From assembly GCA_964397565.1 (NCBI GenBank), contig CAYNJC010000003.1, positions 62,001 through 126,000 of the forward strand: DNA of 64,000 nt, given 5' to 3'. Origin of the DNA: JAPLST01 sp964397565 (GTDB lineage: Bacteria; Auribacterota; UBA3054; JAPLST01). The position numbers were made by a program, and so were the translations under genes. The notes below the pieces were generated by a model. It worked only from the letters and a program-made list of their open reading frames with translations, was not told the DNA's origin and did no database searches. Shown here piece by piece: positions 49,095 to 58,062 of this stretch (positions within the stretch are counted from its first letter, which is position 1; each line of letters begins with the position of its first letter).

Positions 49095-52000
49095 TCATTG
49101 TGTTTGCGATTTCTTGGTTTTGCGCGTTCTGCGCGTGCCAAGCCAGTCGTACCAATCCTTCCAACCCTTACCCATATAGGCTTTGTATACATTCACGGGA
49201 ATATCAGACGGCAATTTACCTAATTTAGGCATGCGTCCTCTGGCGAAGGCAAACCACTCGGATTGGCTCTTGAGATTCAATTTGTGAACAAACGTGCGCG
49301 CCTGAGAATAGCTACGGTACAGCCTCAAGAATGTGGCAGTAGACCCGGTGCCAAGCCAATCACCGTAACCCTTCCAACCTTTCTTAGCATAAGTTCTTCC
49401 GGGATTATATGGGATATCATCGGGCATTAGTCCCAATTGGGGCATGCGCCCTTGGGCGAAGGCAAACCACTCAGCTTGGTTCTTGAGTTTGAGGTTTCGA
49501 ACATAACAACGAGCGGCGTTGAAAGCTCGGTGCTTTCTAAGCCGCGTGGCAATTGTGCCGGTGCCAAGCCAGTCACCGAAGCCTTTCCAGCCTTTGTCAG
49601 CGTAAACTTCAGCGGGAGATATTGGAATGTCTTTGGGAAGTCGGCGCAGCCGCTTATTGTGGCCTTTACAGAACGCAAACCACTCAGCTGAATTCTTCAG
49701 AGTGAGATTTCGGGCGAAAGTTCTTGCCTTAACAAAAGAGCGAAACTTTCTATATTTAACTGATGTTGCGCCTGTGCCTAACCAGTCACCATATCCTTGC
49801 CAACCCGTGTTGGCGTATACTCTGCCAGGTGAGGCTGGTATATCATTGGGCAAGCGTTTAAGTCGGCAGAGTCGTCCCTGATTGAAAAGTAGCCATTCCT
49901 TGTAACTCTTTAGTTTGAGTTTGCGGACAAATGACCGTGCAAAAATGAAAGGGCGATATTTCCTACGGTTTGTTGCAGTCGTACCTGTACCCAGCCAGTC
50001 GCCGTAGCCTTTCCAGCCATGCTCAGCATAGGTGTTTGCAGGAGTTGCTGGAATGTTAGAAGGTCGCAGGCCAACCTGTGGCAATGAACCGCGCGCAAAA
50101 CTGTTCCATTCAGTTGCGCTCTTTAGTTTGAGTGTGCGAGCAAAACTTCGTGCTTCGCGGAAGGGAAGGTACACCATGTCGAAGCTTGCAATTCTACCAG
50201 TTCCCAGCCAGTCACCATAGCCCTTCCATCCTACACTAGAGTAAGCCGTATTTGGGTTGGATGGAATATCAAATGGTATCCGCCCATTGCCTGAACTTCG
50301 GTGTTTGCACTCTATCTCCCATTCGGTTCGACTTTGAAGTGTGAGCTGATGGACGAATGCACGGGCTTCTTCGAACGGCCGCCAGGACAGCTTGGCTAGG
50401 CGGCTCCAGCATTTTAGTTCAATGTCATGCGCGAATTGGGCCAGATCAATCTTCTGGGCCAGACGCTCGTCAATATCAATTTCAACGCTGCCGCCACCAC
50501 TGCGGCGCGTGCCTTGCGAGATCGCCCGGAAATACTCGACAATGCGATCGTCATTGGCCGCCAAGGCGCGCAGGGTCGTGAGAATCTCCTGGAAGGTTTC
50601 CGTGTTGAGAATGTCTTCCGCTTTGGCATTGGCGTCGTGCAGGATCGGCACGATGACATAACCCATCTTCTTGCCGCGGGCAGGCCGCAGCGCGCGGCCG
50701 ACGGCCTGCACAATGTCAATCGCACTGCGACGCGGATCGGCAAACATGACGCAGTCAATGTCCGGCACGTCGACGCCTTCGCTCAAACAGCGGGCGTTGG
50801 TGATCAAGCCGCGCTCCGTTTCGGCGAACTCCTTGACCAGCCGCGCGCGCGTGCCGGTCGGCGTCTTCCCGGAGACATGGAAGGTCGCGACCGGCCCGTC
50901 CTTGGGGAAGGTCTGCGTAAACGCGTCGTTGTGCGCCTTGAACACTTCCGCCCGGCGAATGCTGCTGTGGAACGAAACGGCGTGGCGGATCGGATGCTTC
51001 TGCATTGACTTGCGCAAGGCGACCAGGGCGGCGAGCATCTCGGCCTCGATCTCCTTGTCCCACGGCCCCTTGTCCGGCCGGACAAAGACATTCTTGCGGA
51101 TCAGTTGAGCCACGTCGTTGCGCGAGACGAAGATCGTCACGATTTTGTAGTCGCTCAGAATCGGCGGCTTATACTCGAGCGCGCGCTTGAACGACAAATG
51201 ATGAAACGTCTCGCCATAGACGTTGGGATCGTCCATGCTCAAGATCTCATCGCTCTCGCCTTGATAGCGGCGCTCGGTGGCGGTCATGAACACGCGCCGG
51301 GTGATCGGCAAATTCTTGTCGTACAACAAATGCGAAAAAAGTTTGTCTTTGGCGCCGACGGTCTTGTGCGCCTCGTCCATGATGCCCAGATCGAAATGCG
51401 CTTTCACGCGTCGGGCGGCCGTGGCAAGTGCTTCACCGCTTTGGTAAGTGGTGAAGACAACCGTCAGGCCGCGCGCGGCCTTGCCATTGCTTTTACCGAG
51501 CCAGTCGGCAATGTCATCCGGGTCGGTCAGGCATGGCACGCCGAGGTCTTGCCGCAGCACGGCCACGTCATCGCGCTCGATGCGGCCGGCCGACTCGTCG
51601 CTGCACACGCAGACCCATTCGACTTCCTGGCCGTTGGCCATCGACTCGCGCAACCAGACTTTCAGCGTTTGCCGGATCAAGGCCAGGCTGGGCACCGCGA
51701 TAACGACCTGCCGCGCGCCGAGCTTCTGCGCGATCCAATACGCCGCCAGACTCTTGCCCGTGCCGCATGGCATGATCAACTTGCCGCGCTGTTCCTTTTT
51801 CTTGATAAAGTGGCGCTGTGCGTCACGTATGGCGGCGACTTGATGCGGGCGGGGAGTGAGCGGCGCGAGTCGCGCCGGCTTGTGCCGCAGCGCCGCGCGC
51901 AGCCGCGTGAAAAATCCTGCGTCCAGATTATGCCAGACATCCAGTGCGCAGAATCCAATGTGATCCTGCGTTTTCAGAACGGAGGTGATGCGCTCGGTCG

Positions 52001-52436
52001 TCGAGCAAATCAGGCCGAAGGAGATATTGCGGCAGACGCCAAACGCCAGGCCGGTGAAGGTTGAGATCTCGCGCCACGGCAGCGATTGGCACGCGTCCTC
52101 GCGATACTTGCATTGAATGGCCCAGAATTCGCCGGCGTTGGTCTGGGCAATCAGATCTATGCCTTTATCCGCGGCGGGCAATCTGATCTTGTCGCGGACG
52201 GCGCTGGGCACGTCGCGGTGAAGCCAGACGTGGCGCAGCTTGGTGGCATACTCCGGATCGAGTTGGAGATAGGCCTTGACCAATTCCTCGAAGAGATCGC
52301 CTTTTTGTTTTTCGGACAAGGCCGACAGGTGCTTTCTAAAATCGTCCCAACGAAAGCAACGCTGCACAGCATCATTCAGGCGGGCTGATGAGTCCATCAT
52401 CAGTTTCGGCGATTTCATCCCGCTCCGTTTTTTCAT
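49095..52436 (-). CDS. Restriction-endonuclease-like/DEAD helicase with six phage-integrase repeat units
   Basis: About 1113 residues from the ATG at 52436 (one at 52418 has a GGAG upstream). N-terminus (about 25-180): Mrr-type PD-(D/E)XK nuclease, 'DLFEELVKAYL', then 'KGIDLIAQTNAGEFWAIQCKY' (D...QxK). Helicase (about 190-640): 'MPCGTGKSLAAY', 'GIMDEAHKT', 'VFMTATERRY', 'DIVQAVGRALRPA'. From about residue 690 to the end, six units of about 70 residues, each ending 'GW.GYGDWLGTG' and containing 'F..AR.F...L.LKS..EW', which match the phage-integrase repeat (INT_rpt, PF14882). The combination suggests a DNA-targeting defence enzyme in which the repeats bind DNA. Base composition drops sharply at the start of the repeat array (about 50400), so the protein looks chimeric. 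Confidence 0.85.
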   Translation of the reverse strand: MKKRSGMKSPKLMMDSSARLNDAVQRCFRWDDFRKHLSALSEKQKGDLFEELVKAYLQLDPEYATKLRHVWLHRDVPSAVRDKIRLPAADKGIDLIAQTNAGEFWAIQCKYREDACQSLPWREISTFTGLAFGVCRNISFGLICSTTERITSVLKTQDHIGFCALDVWHNLDAGFFTRLRAALRHKPARLAPLTPRPHQVAAIRDAQRHFIKKKEQRGKLIMPCGTGKSLAAYWIAQKLGARQVVIAVPSLALIRQTLKVWLRESMANGQEVEWVCVCSDESAGRIERDDVAVLRQDLGVPCLTDPDDIADWLGKSNGKAARGLTVVFTTYQSGEALATAARRVKAHFDLGIMDEAHKTVGAKDKLFSHLLYDKNLPITRRVFMTATERRYQGESDEILSMDDPNVYGETFHHLSFKRALEYKPPILSDYKIVTIFVSRNDVAQLIRKNVFVRPDKGPWDKEIEAEMLAALVALRKSMQKHPIRHAVSFHSSIRRAEVFKAHNDAFTQTFPKDGPVATFHVSGKTPTGTRARLVKEFAETERGLITNARCLSEGVDVPDIDCVMFADPRRSAIDIVQAVGRALRPARGKKMGYVIVPILHDANAKAEDILNTETFQEILTTLRALAANDDRIVEYFRAISQGTRRSGGGSVEIDIDERLAQKIDLAQFAHDIELKCWSRLAKLSWRPFEEARAFVHQLTLQSRTEWEIECKHRSSGNGRIPFDIPSNPNTAYSSVGWKGYGDWLGTGRIASFDMVYLPFREARSFARTLKLKSATEWNSFARGSLPQVGLRPSNIPATPANTYAEHGWKGYGDWLGTGTTATNRRKYRPFIFARSFVRKLKLKSYKEWLLFNQGRLCRLKRLPNDIPASPGRVYANTGWQGYGDWLGTGATSVKYRKFRSFVKARTFARNLTLKNSAEWFAFCKGHNKRLRRLPKDIPISPAEVYADKGWKGFGDWLGTGTIATRLRKHRAFNAARCYVRNLKLKNQAEWFAFAQGRMPQLGLMPDDIPYNPGRTYAKKGWKGYGDWLGTGSTATFLRLYRSYSQARTFVHKLNLKSQSEWFAFARGRMPKLGKLPSDIPVNVYKAYMGKGWKDWYDWLGTRRTRKTKKSQTQ

Positions 52437-52624
52437 GAGTACGTTTGCCAACTAATTTTGTTGTTCAACCTCTAACTGCTCAAGATTATAGCAGGAATGA
52501 AGCGAAGAGCCAAACTGCTTCAGAAAATGGCGCTGCGGACATGAGCTTTGTGCTTCTTGTGTGCGCGCATGACGTGAAATGCTGCAGCGGCGGGCAGCGA
52601 AATCCCCCGGCGCTGCGCGCCCAC

Positions 52625-52643
52625 CCCCCTTTTGAAAAGGGGG
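52625..52643. other. Perfect CCCCCTTTT hairpin
   Basis: CCCCCTTTT-G-AAAAGGGGG is a complete palindrome with a one-base centre. It lies upstream of the 52656 direct repeat and beyond the start of the divergent helicase gene. It lacks a U-tract, so a terminator role is uncertain. Confidence 0.5.
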
Positions 52644-52655
52644 ACGGAAATTCAG

Positions 52656-52924
52656 CACTGCATACCGAACACTGCTGCATCCGCCGTTGGCGGGGCTGCA
52701 AGCACTGATCACCGAGGTCCGCGATGCGCAGTCCGTCGTCCGCCTTCTGGCTTTTAGACCTTAAACCTTAAACTCTAAACCTCAACTCGGCTCCACCGCC
52801 GCACTATCCTTCCGCCCTTCCATTCATCCATTCTTCCATCCGTCCACCCATCCACTCTTCCAGAATCCGCCGCGCGGTTGAGTGTCATCGGCTGAAATGC
52901 TATACTTTTCCAGCAGGGAACGGA
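52656..52924 (+). repeat. Long direct repeat, left copy (includes a promoter)
   Basis: About 265 bp from CACTGCATACCGAACAC to the start of the RhuM-Fic gene, nearly identical to 53972-54233. Contents in order: GCCGTTGGCGGGGCTGCAAG module, a CTTAAAC pyrimidine/A-rich stretch, a CATCCATTCTTCCA low-complexity tract, and a promoter. The two copies directly flank the RhuM-Fic gene. Confidence 0.9.
52878..52906 (+). promoter_or_regulatory. Promoter of RhuM-Fic (duplicated copy)
   Basis: TTGAGT, 17 bases ending in TGC, TATACT. Identical to the promoter at 54187-54215. Predicted start near 52913; AGGGAACGG then precedes the ATG at 52924. Confidence 0.75.
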
Positions 52925-53937
52925 TGAAAACCATCAGCAAGAATAAGAAACTTTTGCTGCGCGAGGAGACCGCCGGCTACGGCGGCGCAATTGTGCTCTA
53001 TCGCGCGGCGGACGGCTCGGTCGCCCTGGATGTCCGGATCGAGAAGGACACGATCTGGCTGAGCCAGAAACAGATGGCCGAACTGTTTGCCACCGAGCGC
53101 AGCGTCATCACCAAGCACCTTCGTAACATCTGTCAGTCAGAAGAGTTAGAACGAAAATCAGTATGTGCAACATTTGCACATACTGCCCCCGACGGAAAGA
53201 CCTATAAGGTGGATTTCTTCAACCTCGACGCCATCATCTCGGTCGGCTACCGGGTCAATTCGAAGCGTGGAACACAGTTCCGCATTTGGGCAACGCAGGT
53301 GCTGCGCGCCCACATTCTCAAAGGCTATTCGGTCAACCAGCGGCGGTTGAAGGAATTGCGCCAATCGCTGAACCTGGTCGAACAGGTCTTGGATCGCTAC
53401 GACGTGACCTCAGACCAAGCCAAAGAGCTATTGCATGTGGTGATTGATTATGAGCGAGCGCTAGACATCCTCGACGATTACGATCATCAGCGGCTGCGGC
53501 CGGCGCCGCGACCGGCAGCGCACGCAGTCGGGCTGGCGTACGATGAAGCGACAGCTCTGGTTGACCAGATGCGGGCGAGATACGGCTGTGCGGCCCTTTT
53601 CGGTCAGGAGAAAGACAAAAGCCTGCAGAGTTCGTTGAACGCCATCATGCAAACCTTCGACGGCAGGGATGTGTATCCAAGTCTTGAGGAGAAGGCGGCA
53701 CATCTGCTCTATTTTCTGGTGAAAAATCATTCGTTCGTGGACGGCAACAAGCGCATTGCCGCCGCCTTGTTCCTGCGCTTTCTTGAGAAAAACAGGCTGC
53801 TCTATCGGCCGGACGGTTCCAAGCGCTTTGCGGATGCCACGCTCGTGGCCGTCACACTCATGATTGCAGAGAGCAAGCCAGAGCAAAAAGACATTCTCAC
53901 CCAGGTTGTCGTTCATCTGATTGCGGTTTCTAGTTGA
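52924..53937 (+). CDS. RhuM-Fic fusion protein
   Basis: A 337-residue protein. The N-terminal RhuM domain (about 17-140) includes 'GGAIVLYRAADGSVALDVRIEKDTIWLSQKQMAELFATERSVITKHLRNI' and 'YKVDFFNLDAIISVGYRVNSKRGTQFRIWA'. The C-terminal Fic domain (about 170-337) has a complete motif 'HSFVDGNKR' (269-277), so transfer of AMP or another nucleotide-type group to a target protein is chemically possible. No inhibitory (S/T)xxxE(G/N) helix is obvious. RhuM/Fic genes are commonly found inside type I restriction-modification loci, which fits the hsdM remnant at 48004. The ATG at 52924 is preferred because the longer frame reads through the promoter. It lies between two 265-bp direct repeats. Confidence 0.92.
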   Translation: MKTISKNKKLLLREETAGYGGAIVLYRAADGSVALDVRIEKDTIWLSQKQMAELFATERSVITKHLRNICQSEELERKSVCATFAHTAPDGKTYKVDFFNLDAIISVGYRVNSKRGTQFRIWATQVLRAHILKGYSVNQRRLKELRQSLNLVEQVLDRYDVTSDQAKELLHVVIDYERALDILDDYDHQRLRPAPRPAAHAVGLAYDEATALVDQMRARYGCAALFGQEKDKSLQSSLNAIMQTFDGRDVYPSLEEKAAHLLYFLVKNHSFVDGNKRIAAALFLRFLEKNRLLYRPDGSKRFADATLVAVTLMIAESKPEQKDILTQVVVHLIAVSS

Positions 53938-53971
53938 GAAGGTTCGTTCCGTGAACGAATTTGTAATCAAC

Positions 53972-54233
53972 CACTGCATACCGAACACCGCTGCATCCCG
54001 CCGTTGGCGGGGCTGCAAGCACTGATCACCGAGGTCCGCGATCCGCGGTCCGTCGTCCGCTTTTTGGCTTTTAGACCTTAAACTTTTAACTTTAAACCTC
54101 AACTCGGCTCCACCGCCGCACCATCCTTCCGCCCTTCCATTCATCCATTCTTCCACCCATCCATTCTTCCAGAATCCGCCGCGCGGTTGAGTGTCATCGG
54201 CTGAAATGCTATACTTTCCCAGCATGGAACGAA
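53972..54233 (+). repeat. Long direct repeat, right copy (native promoter of the TPR gene)
   Basis: Partner of 52656-52924. Differences are scattered substitutions and a shorter CCATTCTTCCA tract. This copy leads into the housekeeping TPR gene, so it is probably the original. Confidence 0.9.
54187..54215 (+). promoter_or_regulatory. Promoter of the TPR-glmM-exbBD cluster
   Basis: TTGAGT, 17 bases ending in TGC, TATACT. The ATG of the TPR gene begins eight bases after the -10, so the transcript is predicted to be leaderless or nearly so. Confidence 0.75.
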
Positions 54234-56638
54234 TAAGGACGACAAGCAATTGGCTGCGGACAGGCTTGCTGCTGTCTGTGGTTGGCTGCTGTACCGCGGG
54301 CCGTGTGGCGTCGGCCACGCCGGCCGTGCCGCCGAAAACGCCGGCGGCCGCGTCGGCCGCCGTGCGCGCGCGGGCCGTGGCGGCCTACGCCGACGGCCGC
54401 TATGACGAGGCCGTCCACGCCGCCGAGGCCGTTCTCACGGCGCAGTCAAATTACTATGATGTCCGCCTGCTGACCATTTTGGGCCGCAGCTATTATGAGT
54501 TGCAGCAATGGAGCAATGCGTTGGCGGTGCTGCAGCAGGTGCGCGCGGATAACGTCGCCGCGGCGTATGCCGAAGCCCAATATTTCCAGGGCTGCATTCA
54601 CGAATTGCACGAGGATTTGCCGCGCGCGCTGTTTGCGTATGATGCCGCGGCCCATGTGCCGAACGCGGCGCCGTTCACGATGCTGGCGGCGCATGCGGCG
54701 GCGCGTTTGTACCTTGCGCGCGGCGAATCGGGCGCGGCGCATGCGGTGTTGACCAATCAGCCAGTTGGCGCCGCGGATGCCGCGCTCGCGACCGAGCGCG
54801 CCTTCTGGCTGGCACAGTGCGCCTTGCTGGAGGGCAATGCGTCCGCAGCGTACGACCAGTTTTGTGTGTTACACCAACGTACCGAGCTTGACCCGGCCCT
54901 GCGCCCGTATGTGTGCGGCGGCGCGCTCCTGGCTGCCGAAGCCGCAAGCCATGCCGCCGCCGCGCTCAAATGGGCGCTGCCGCTAAGCGCAACCGGCACA
55001 CCGGCGCGCGTGCGCGCGCTGGCACTGCACCACTTGGGTCGCGCCGCATTTGTGCGCGGCGATCTGACTGCGGCGCGCGGCTACTTGCTGGCCTGTCTGA
55101 CCACGGCCTATACGGACGAGCGCGCGAGCGCGCCCTACCTGCTGGTTGTGCCCGACGGATTTCCTTACGCAGAAGCGCTGTACACGCTGGGCCAGCTGGC
55201 CTTGCGCGCGCGCAAGCCCGGCAGCGCGCGGGTGTATTTCGAGCGCTGCGCGGATGACTATCCCCGCCATGCGTTGGCATCCAAAGCCGCCCTGCAAGCA
55301 GCGCTGTTGGCCCAGACCCACGGGGCCGACTCGAATGTCCTCATGCGGCTGCAACAGGCCAGCACCGGCGCCGACACGGCGGTGCAGCTGGCCGCCTTGA
55401 TTTTGTTGGCGGACACGGCCCGGACACATACTAATTTTGCCGATGCGCTGGCGTATCTCGCGCAGGCGGCAGTGTGCGCGTCGAACACGCCGGCCGCACA
55501 CGATGTGCAGTTCCGGATCGGCTTGACCCATTATGCGCAAGGCAATTATTCGCTGGCGCAACAAACATTCGAGCGCGTGTTTGCCACGGCCCCCGGCAGC
55601 CTGCGCGAGGATGCGCACTTCTGGTGCTTTTGGTGCCTGCTGCAACAGAACCTGCTGGATGACGCGCGCAATGTGCTGCAAGAGCACACCTTGGTTTTCC
55701 CGACCGGCCAGTACGTCTGGGCGGTACAATTGCAGCGCGGGCGGCTGGCGGTGGCGCACGGCGATTTTGCCGGCGCGCGCGCGTTCTTTCAAACGGTGGC
55801 GACCAACCCGGTTGATCGCGCCTTGGCTGAGCATGCCCTGCATGAGCTCGCGCTGGCGCACGCCCAGCAAGGGCACACGGAGCAGGCCCTCAGTGTCTTC
55901 ACCGATTTTCTCAGCGAATTTCCCACATCACCGCTACGCGACGCGGTCGAATTCAAAATGGGGCTGACCTTTTTCAGCATGGGCGATTACACCCGTGCGC
56001 ACGGCGCACTGGCGGCGCTGGCAGCACGCGCGCCACAGGGCGGCTATGCCGGTCAAGCCGCGTATTGGGCCGCCGCGGCCGCGGACCGACTGGGCAAGCA
56101 CCAAGGCTGCGAGACAACCCTGACGACGCATTGGGACGCGATTATGCACAGCCCGGATGCCGCCGCCGCCTGGCTGCTGCGCGGTGATTGTTATCGAGTC
56201 GCGGGCGCGCTGACTCAGGCGTGGGATGCCTACCAAGTCGCCGCCGGCATGCCAGACGCAAGCGTCACTGCCGGCGACGCCCAATTTCGCGCGGGCGACT
56301 GCGCGCTGGCGCTCTCGAACAGTGCCGCCGCCCTCGCCATTTTCATACCGCTCAGCAGCAATGCCGACGCCCATGTGCAGGCCCGCGCGTTGGTGGCCCT
56401 GGGCGACGCGCGCGCGGCCGGCGGCGATCTGCGCGCGGCGTTGAGCGAATGGCTGCGCGTGGTCTATGACTTTCCAGCCCAGACGCAGTCTGCAACACGG
56501 GCGGCGCGGCGTGCCGCGGCCGCCTATGTGCAGTTGCATGAGCCGCAGCAGGCCGAACGAATTCTGCACGCGCGCGCCACCCGCCTTGGTGGCGCGCCGG
56601 CGGCCACGAACGCGCCGGCGGCGGCGCACGATTTGTAA
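54224..56638 (+). CDS. Secreted tetratricopeptide-repeat protein
   Basis: An 804-residue exported protein; ATG at 54224, signal segment (TGLLLSVVGCCTAGRVASA). The rest is Ala/Leu-rich helical pairs with TPR spacing: 'RAVAAYADGRYDEAVHAAEAVL', 'GRSYYELQQWSNALAVLQQV', 'GLTHYAQGNYSLAQQTFERVF', 'LALAHAQQGHTEQALSVFTDFLSEFP', 'GLTFFSMGDYTRAHGALAALA' and others, about a dozen repeats in all. Periplasmic TPR proteins beside ExbB/ExbD genes often belong to Tol/Ton-type energised envelope systems, so a partner role is plausible. Start of a gene run with glmM, exbB and exbD at 22-32 base gaps. Confidence 0.8.
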   Translation: MERIRTTSNWLRTGLLLSVVGCCTAGRVASATPAVPPKTPAAASAAVRARAVAAYADGRYDEAVHAAEAVLTAQSNYYDVRLLTILGRSYYELQQWSNALAVLQQVRADNVAAAYAEAQYFQGCIHELHEDLPRALFAYDAAAHVPNAAPFTMLAAHAAARLYLARGESGAAHAVLTNQPVGAADAALATERAFWLAQCALLEGNASAAYDQFCVLHQRTELDPALRPYVCGGALLAAEAASHAAAALKWALPLSATGTPARVRALALHHLGRAAFVRGDLTAARGYLLACLTTAYTDERASAPYLLVVPDGFPYAEALYTLGQLALRARKPGSARVYFERCADDYPRHALASKAALQAALLAQTHGADSNVLMRLQQASTGADTAVQLAALILLADTARTHTNFADALAYLAQAAVCASNTPAAHDVQFRIGLTHYAQGNYSLAQQTFERVFATAPGSLREDAHFWCFWCLLQQNLLDDARNVLQEHTLVFPTGQYVWAVQLQRGRLAVAHGDFAGARAFFQTVATNPVDRALAEHALHELALAHAQQGHTEQALSVFTDFLSEFPTSPLRDAVEFKMGLTFFSMGDYTRAHGALAALAARAPQGGYAGQAAYWAAAAADRLGKHQGCETTLTTHWDAIMHSPDAAAAWLLRGDCYRVAGALTQAWDAYQVAAGMPDASVTAGDAQFRAGDCALALSNSAAALAIFIPLSSNADAHVQARALVALGDARAAGGDLRAALSEWLRVVYDFPAQTQSATRAARRAAAAYVQLHEPQQAERILHARATRLGGAPAATNAPAAAHDL

Positions 56639-56660
56639 CCTGAAGATGATTGGAGCACCC

Positions 56661-58031
56661 ATGGCTAGCACAAAAGTTTCGCCGCGGATATTCGGCACGG
56701 ATGGCGTGCGCGGCACGGCGAATATCGAACCGATGACGGTCGAGACCGCCGTCAAACTCGGGCGCGCGGCCGCGTATGTCTTTCATCGCGACGCGCGCCG
56801 CCACCGGATTGTGATCGGCAAAGACACGCGCTTGTCGTGCTACATGATCGAGAACGCGCTGGTGGCGGGCATTTGCTCGATGGGCGTGGACGCGCTGCTG
56901 GTCGGCCCGCTGCCGACACCGGGCGTGGCGTTCATCACGCGCAGCTTGCGCGCCGACGCGGGCGTGGTCATTTCGGCCTCGCATAATTTGTATCAAGACA
57001 ACGGCATTAAATTCTTCGGGGCCGACGGCTACAAACTCGCGCGCGACGTCGAGCAACGCATGGAAGACCTGATTGCCAGCGGCGAACTTGATCAAATCCG
57101 CCCGACCGCCACGGATGTCGGCAAGGCCTACCGGATTGACGACGCGCTCGGCCGCTACGTCGAATATGCCAAGCAGACGTTTCCCAAAGGGATGACGCTG
57201 GAAGGCCTGCGGATCGTGGTCGACTGCGCCAATGGCGCGGCCTACAAGGCGGCGCCGTGCATCCTGCGCGAGCTGGGCGCGGAAGTGCGGGTGATCAACA
57301 ACGAGCCCGATGGCGCCAATATAAATGAGCAGTGCGGCAGCACGCATCCCGAGGAAATGCGCAAGGCGGTCATTGAGAATCATGCCGATGTCGGGATTGC
57401 CCTGGATGGCGATGCCGATCGCGTGATCATGGCCGACGAAAACGCGCGCGAAGTGGACGGGGACATGATGCTGGCAATCATCGCCCTCGATTGGCAGCAG
57501 CACGGGTTGTTGCGCAACAACCTGGTGGTCTCGACCACCATTGGCAATTTGGGCATCGAACACCATTTGCAGAAAGCCGGGATTCGGACGGTGCGCGCCG
57601 ACGTCGGCGACCGCAACGTGATCTACACCATGCGCGAGCACGATGCCGCGCTGGGTGGCGAACCGTGCGGGCATATTATCGTGCAGCAAGTCAGCACCAC
57701 GGGCGACGGCATGATGGCCGCGCTGCAGATTTTGGCGGCCATGCGCCACAACGATGCGGCCTTGAGCCGCTTGTGCAAAGACATTGTCATGTATCCATCG
57801 GTCTCGGCCAACGTGTCGGTCGGCAAGAAGCCGCCGCTGGACCAATGCCCGACGCTGCAGGCCGCCATGACGGAGGCCCAAACGCGGCTGGGCGCGCGCG
57901 GCCGGATTGTCGTGCGCTATTCCGGCACCGAGCCCAAGTTGCGGGTGACGATTGAAGGGGACGACAATCGCGAAATTCAGCTGCTGTTGCAGCGCCTCTG
58001 TGACGCCGCGCGCAGCGACCTCAACGCCTAG
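56661..58031 (+). CDS. glmM: Phosphoglucosamine mutase
   Basis: A 456-residue enzyme interconverting glucosamine-6-phosphate and glucosamine-1-phosphate on the way to UDP-GlcNAc. The ATG at 56661 follows GGAG. Visible: 'FGTDGVRGTAN' at the N-terminus, phosphoserine in 'GVVISASHNLYQDNGIKFF', Mg-binding 'ALDGDADRVIM', sugar-binding 'GGEPCGHIIV' (the GEqSGH loop) and phosphate-binding 'RYSGTEPKLRV'. In the sugar loop, Glu-Pro-Cys-Gly-His stands where GlmM usually has Glu-Gln-Ser-Gly-His. Length fits GlmM. Confidence 0.95.
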   Translation: MASTKVSPRIFGTDGVRGTANIEPMTVETAVKLGRAAAYVFHRDARRHRIVIGKDTRLSCYMIENALVAGICSMGVDALLVGPLPTPGVAFITRSLRADAGVVISASHNLYQDNGIKFFGADGYKLARDVEQRMEDLIASGELDQIRPTATDVGKAYRIDDALGRYVEYAKQTFPKGMTLEGLRIVVDCANGAAYKAAPCILRELGAEVRVINNEPDGANINEQCGSTHPEEMRKAVIENHADVGIALDGDADRVIMADENAREVDGDMMLAIIALDWQQHGLLRNNLVVSTTIGNLGIEHHLQKAGIRTVRADVGDRNVIYTMREHDAALGGEPCGHIIVQQVSTTGDGMMAALQILAAMRHNDAALSRLCKDIVMYPSVSANVSVGKKPPLDQCPTLQAAMTEAQTRLGARGRIVVRYSGTEPKLRVTIEGDDNREIQLLLQRLCDAARSDLNA

Positions 58032-58062
58032 GGATTTCTGATTCACTACAGCAGGCATACCG

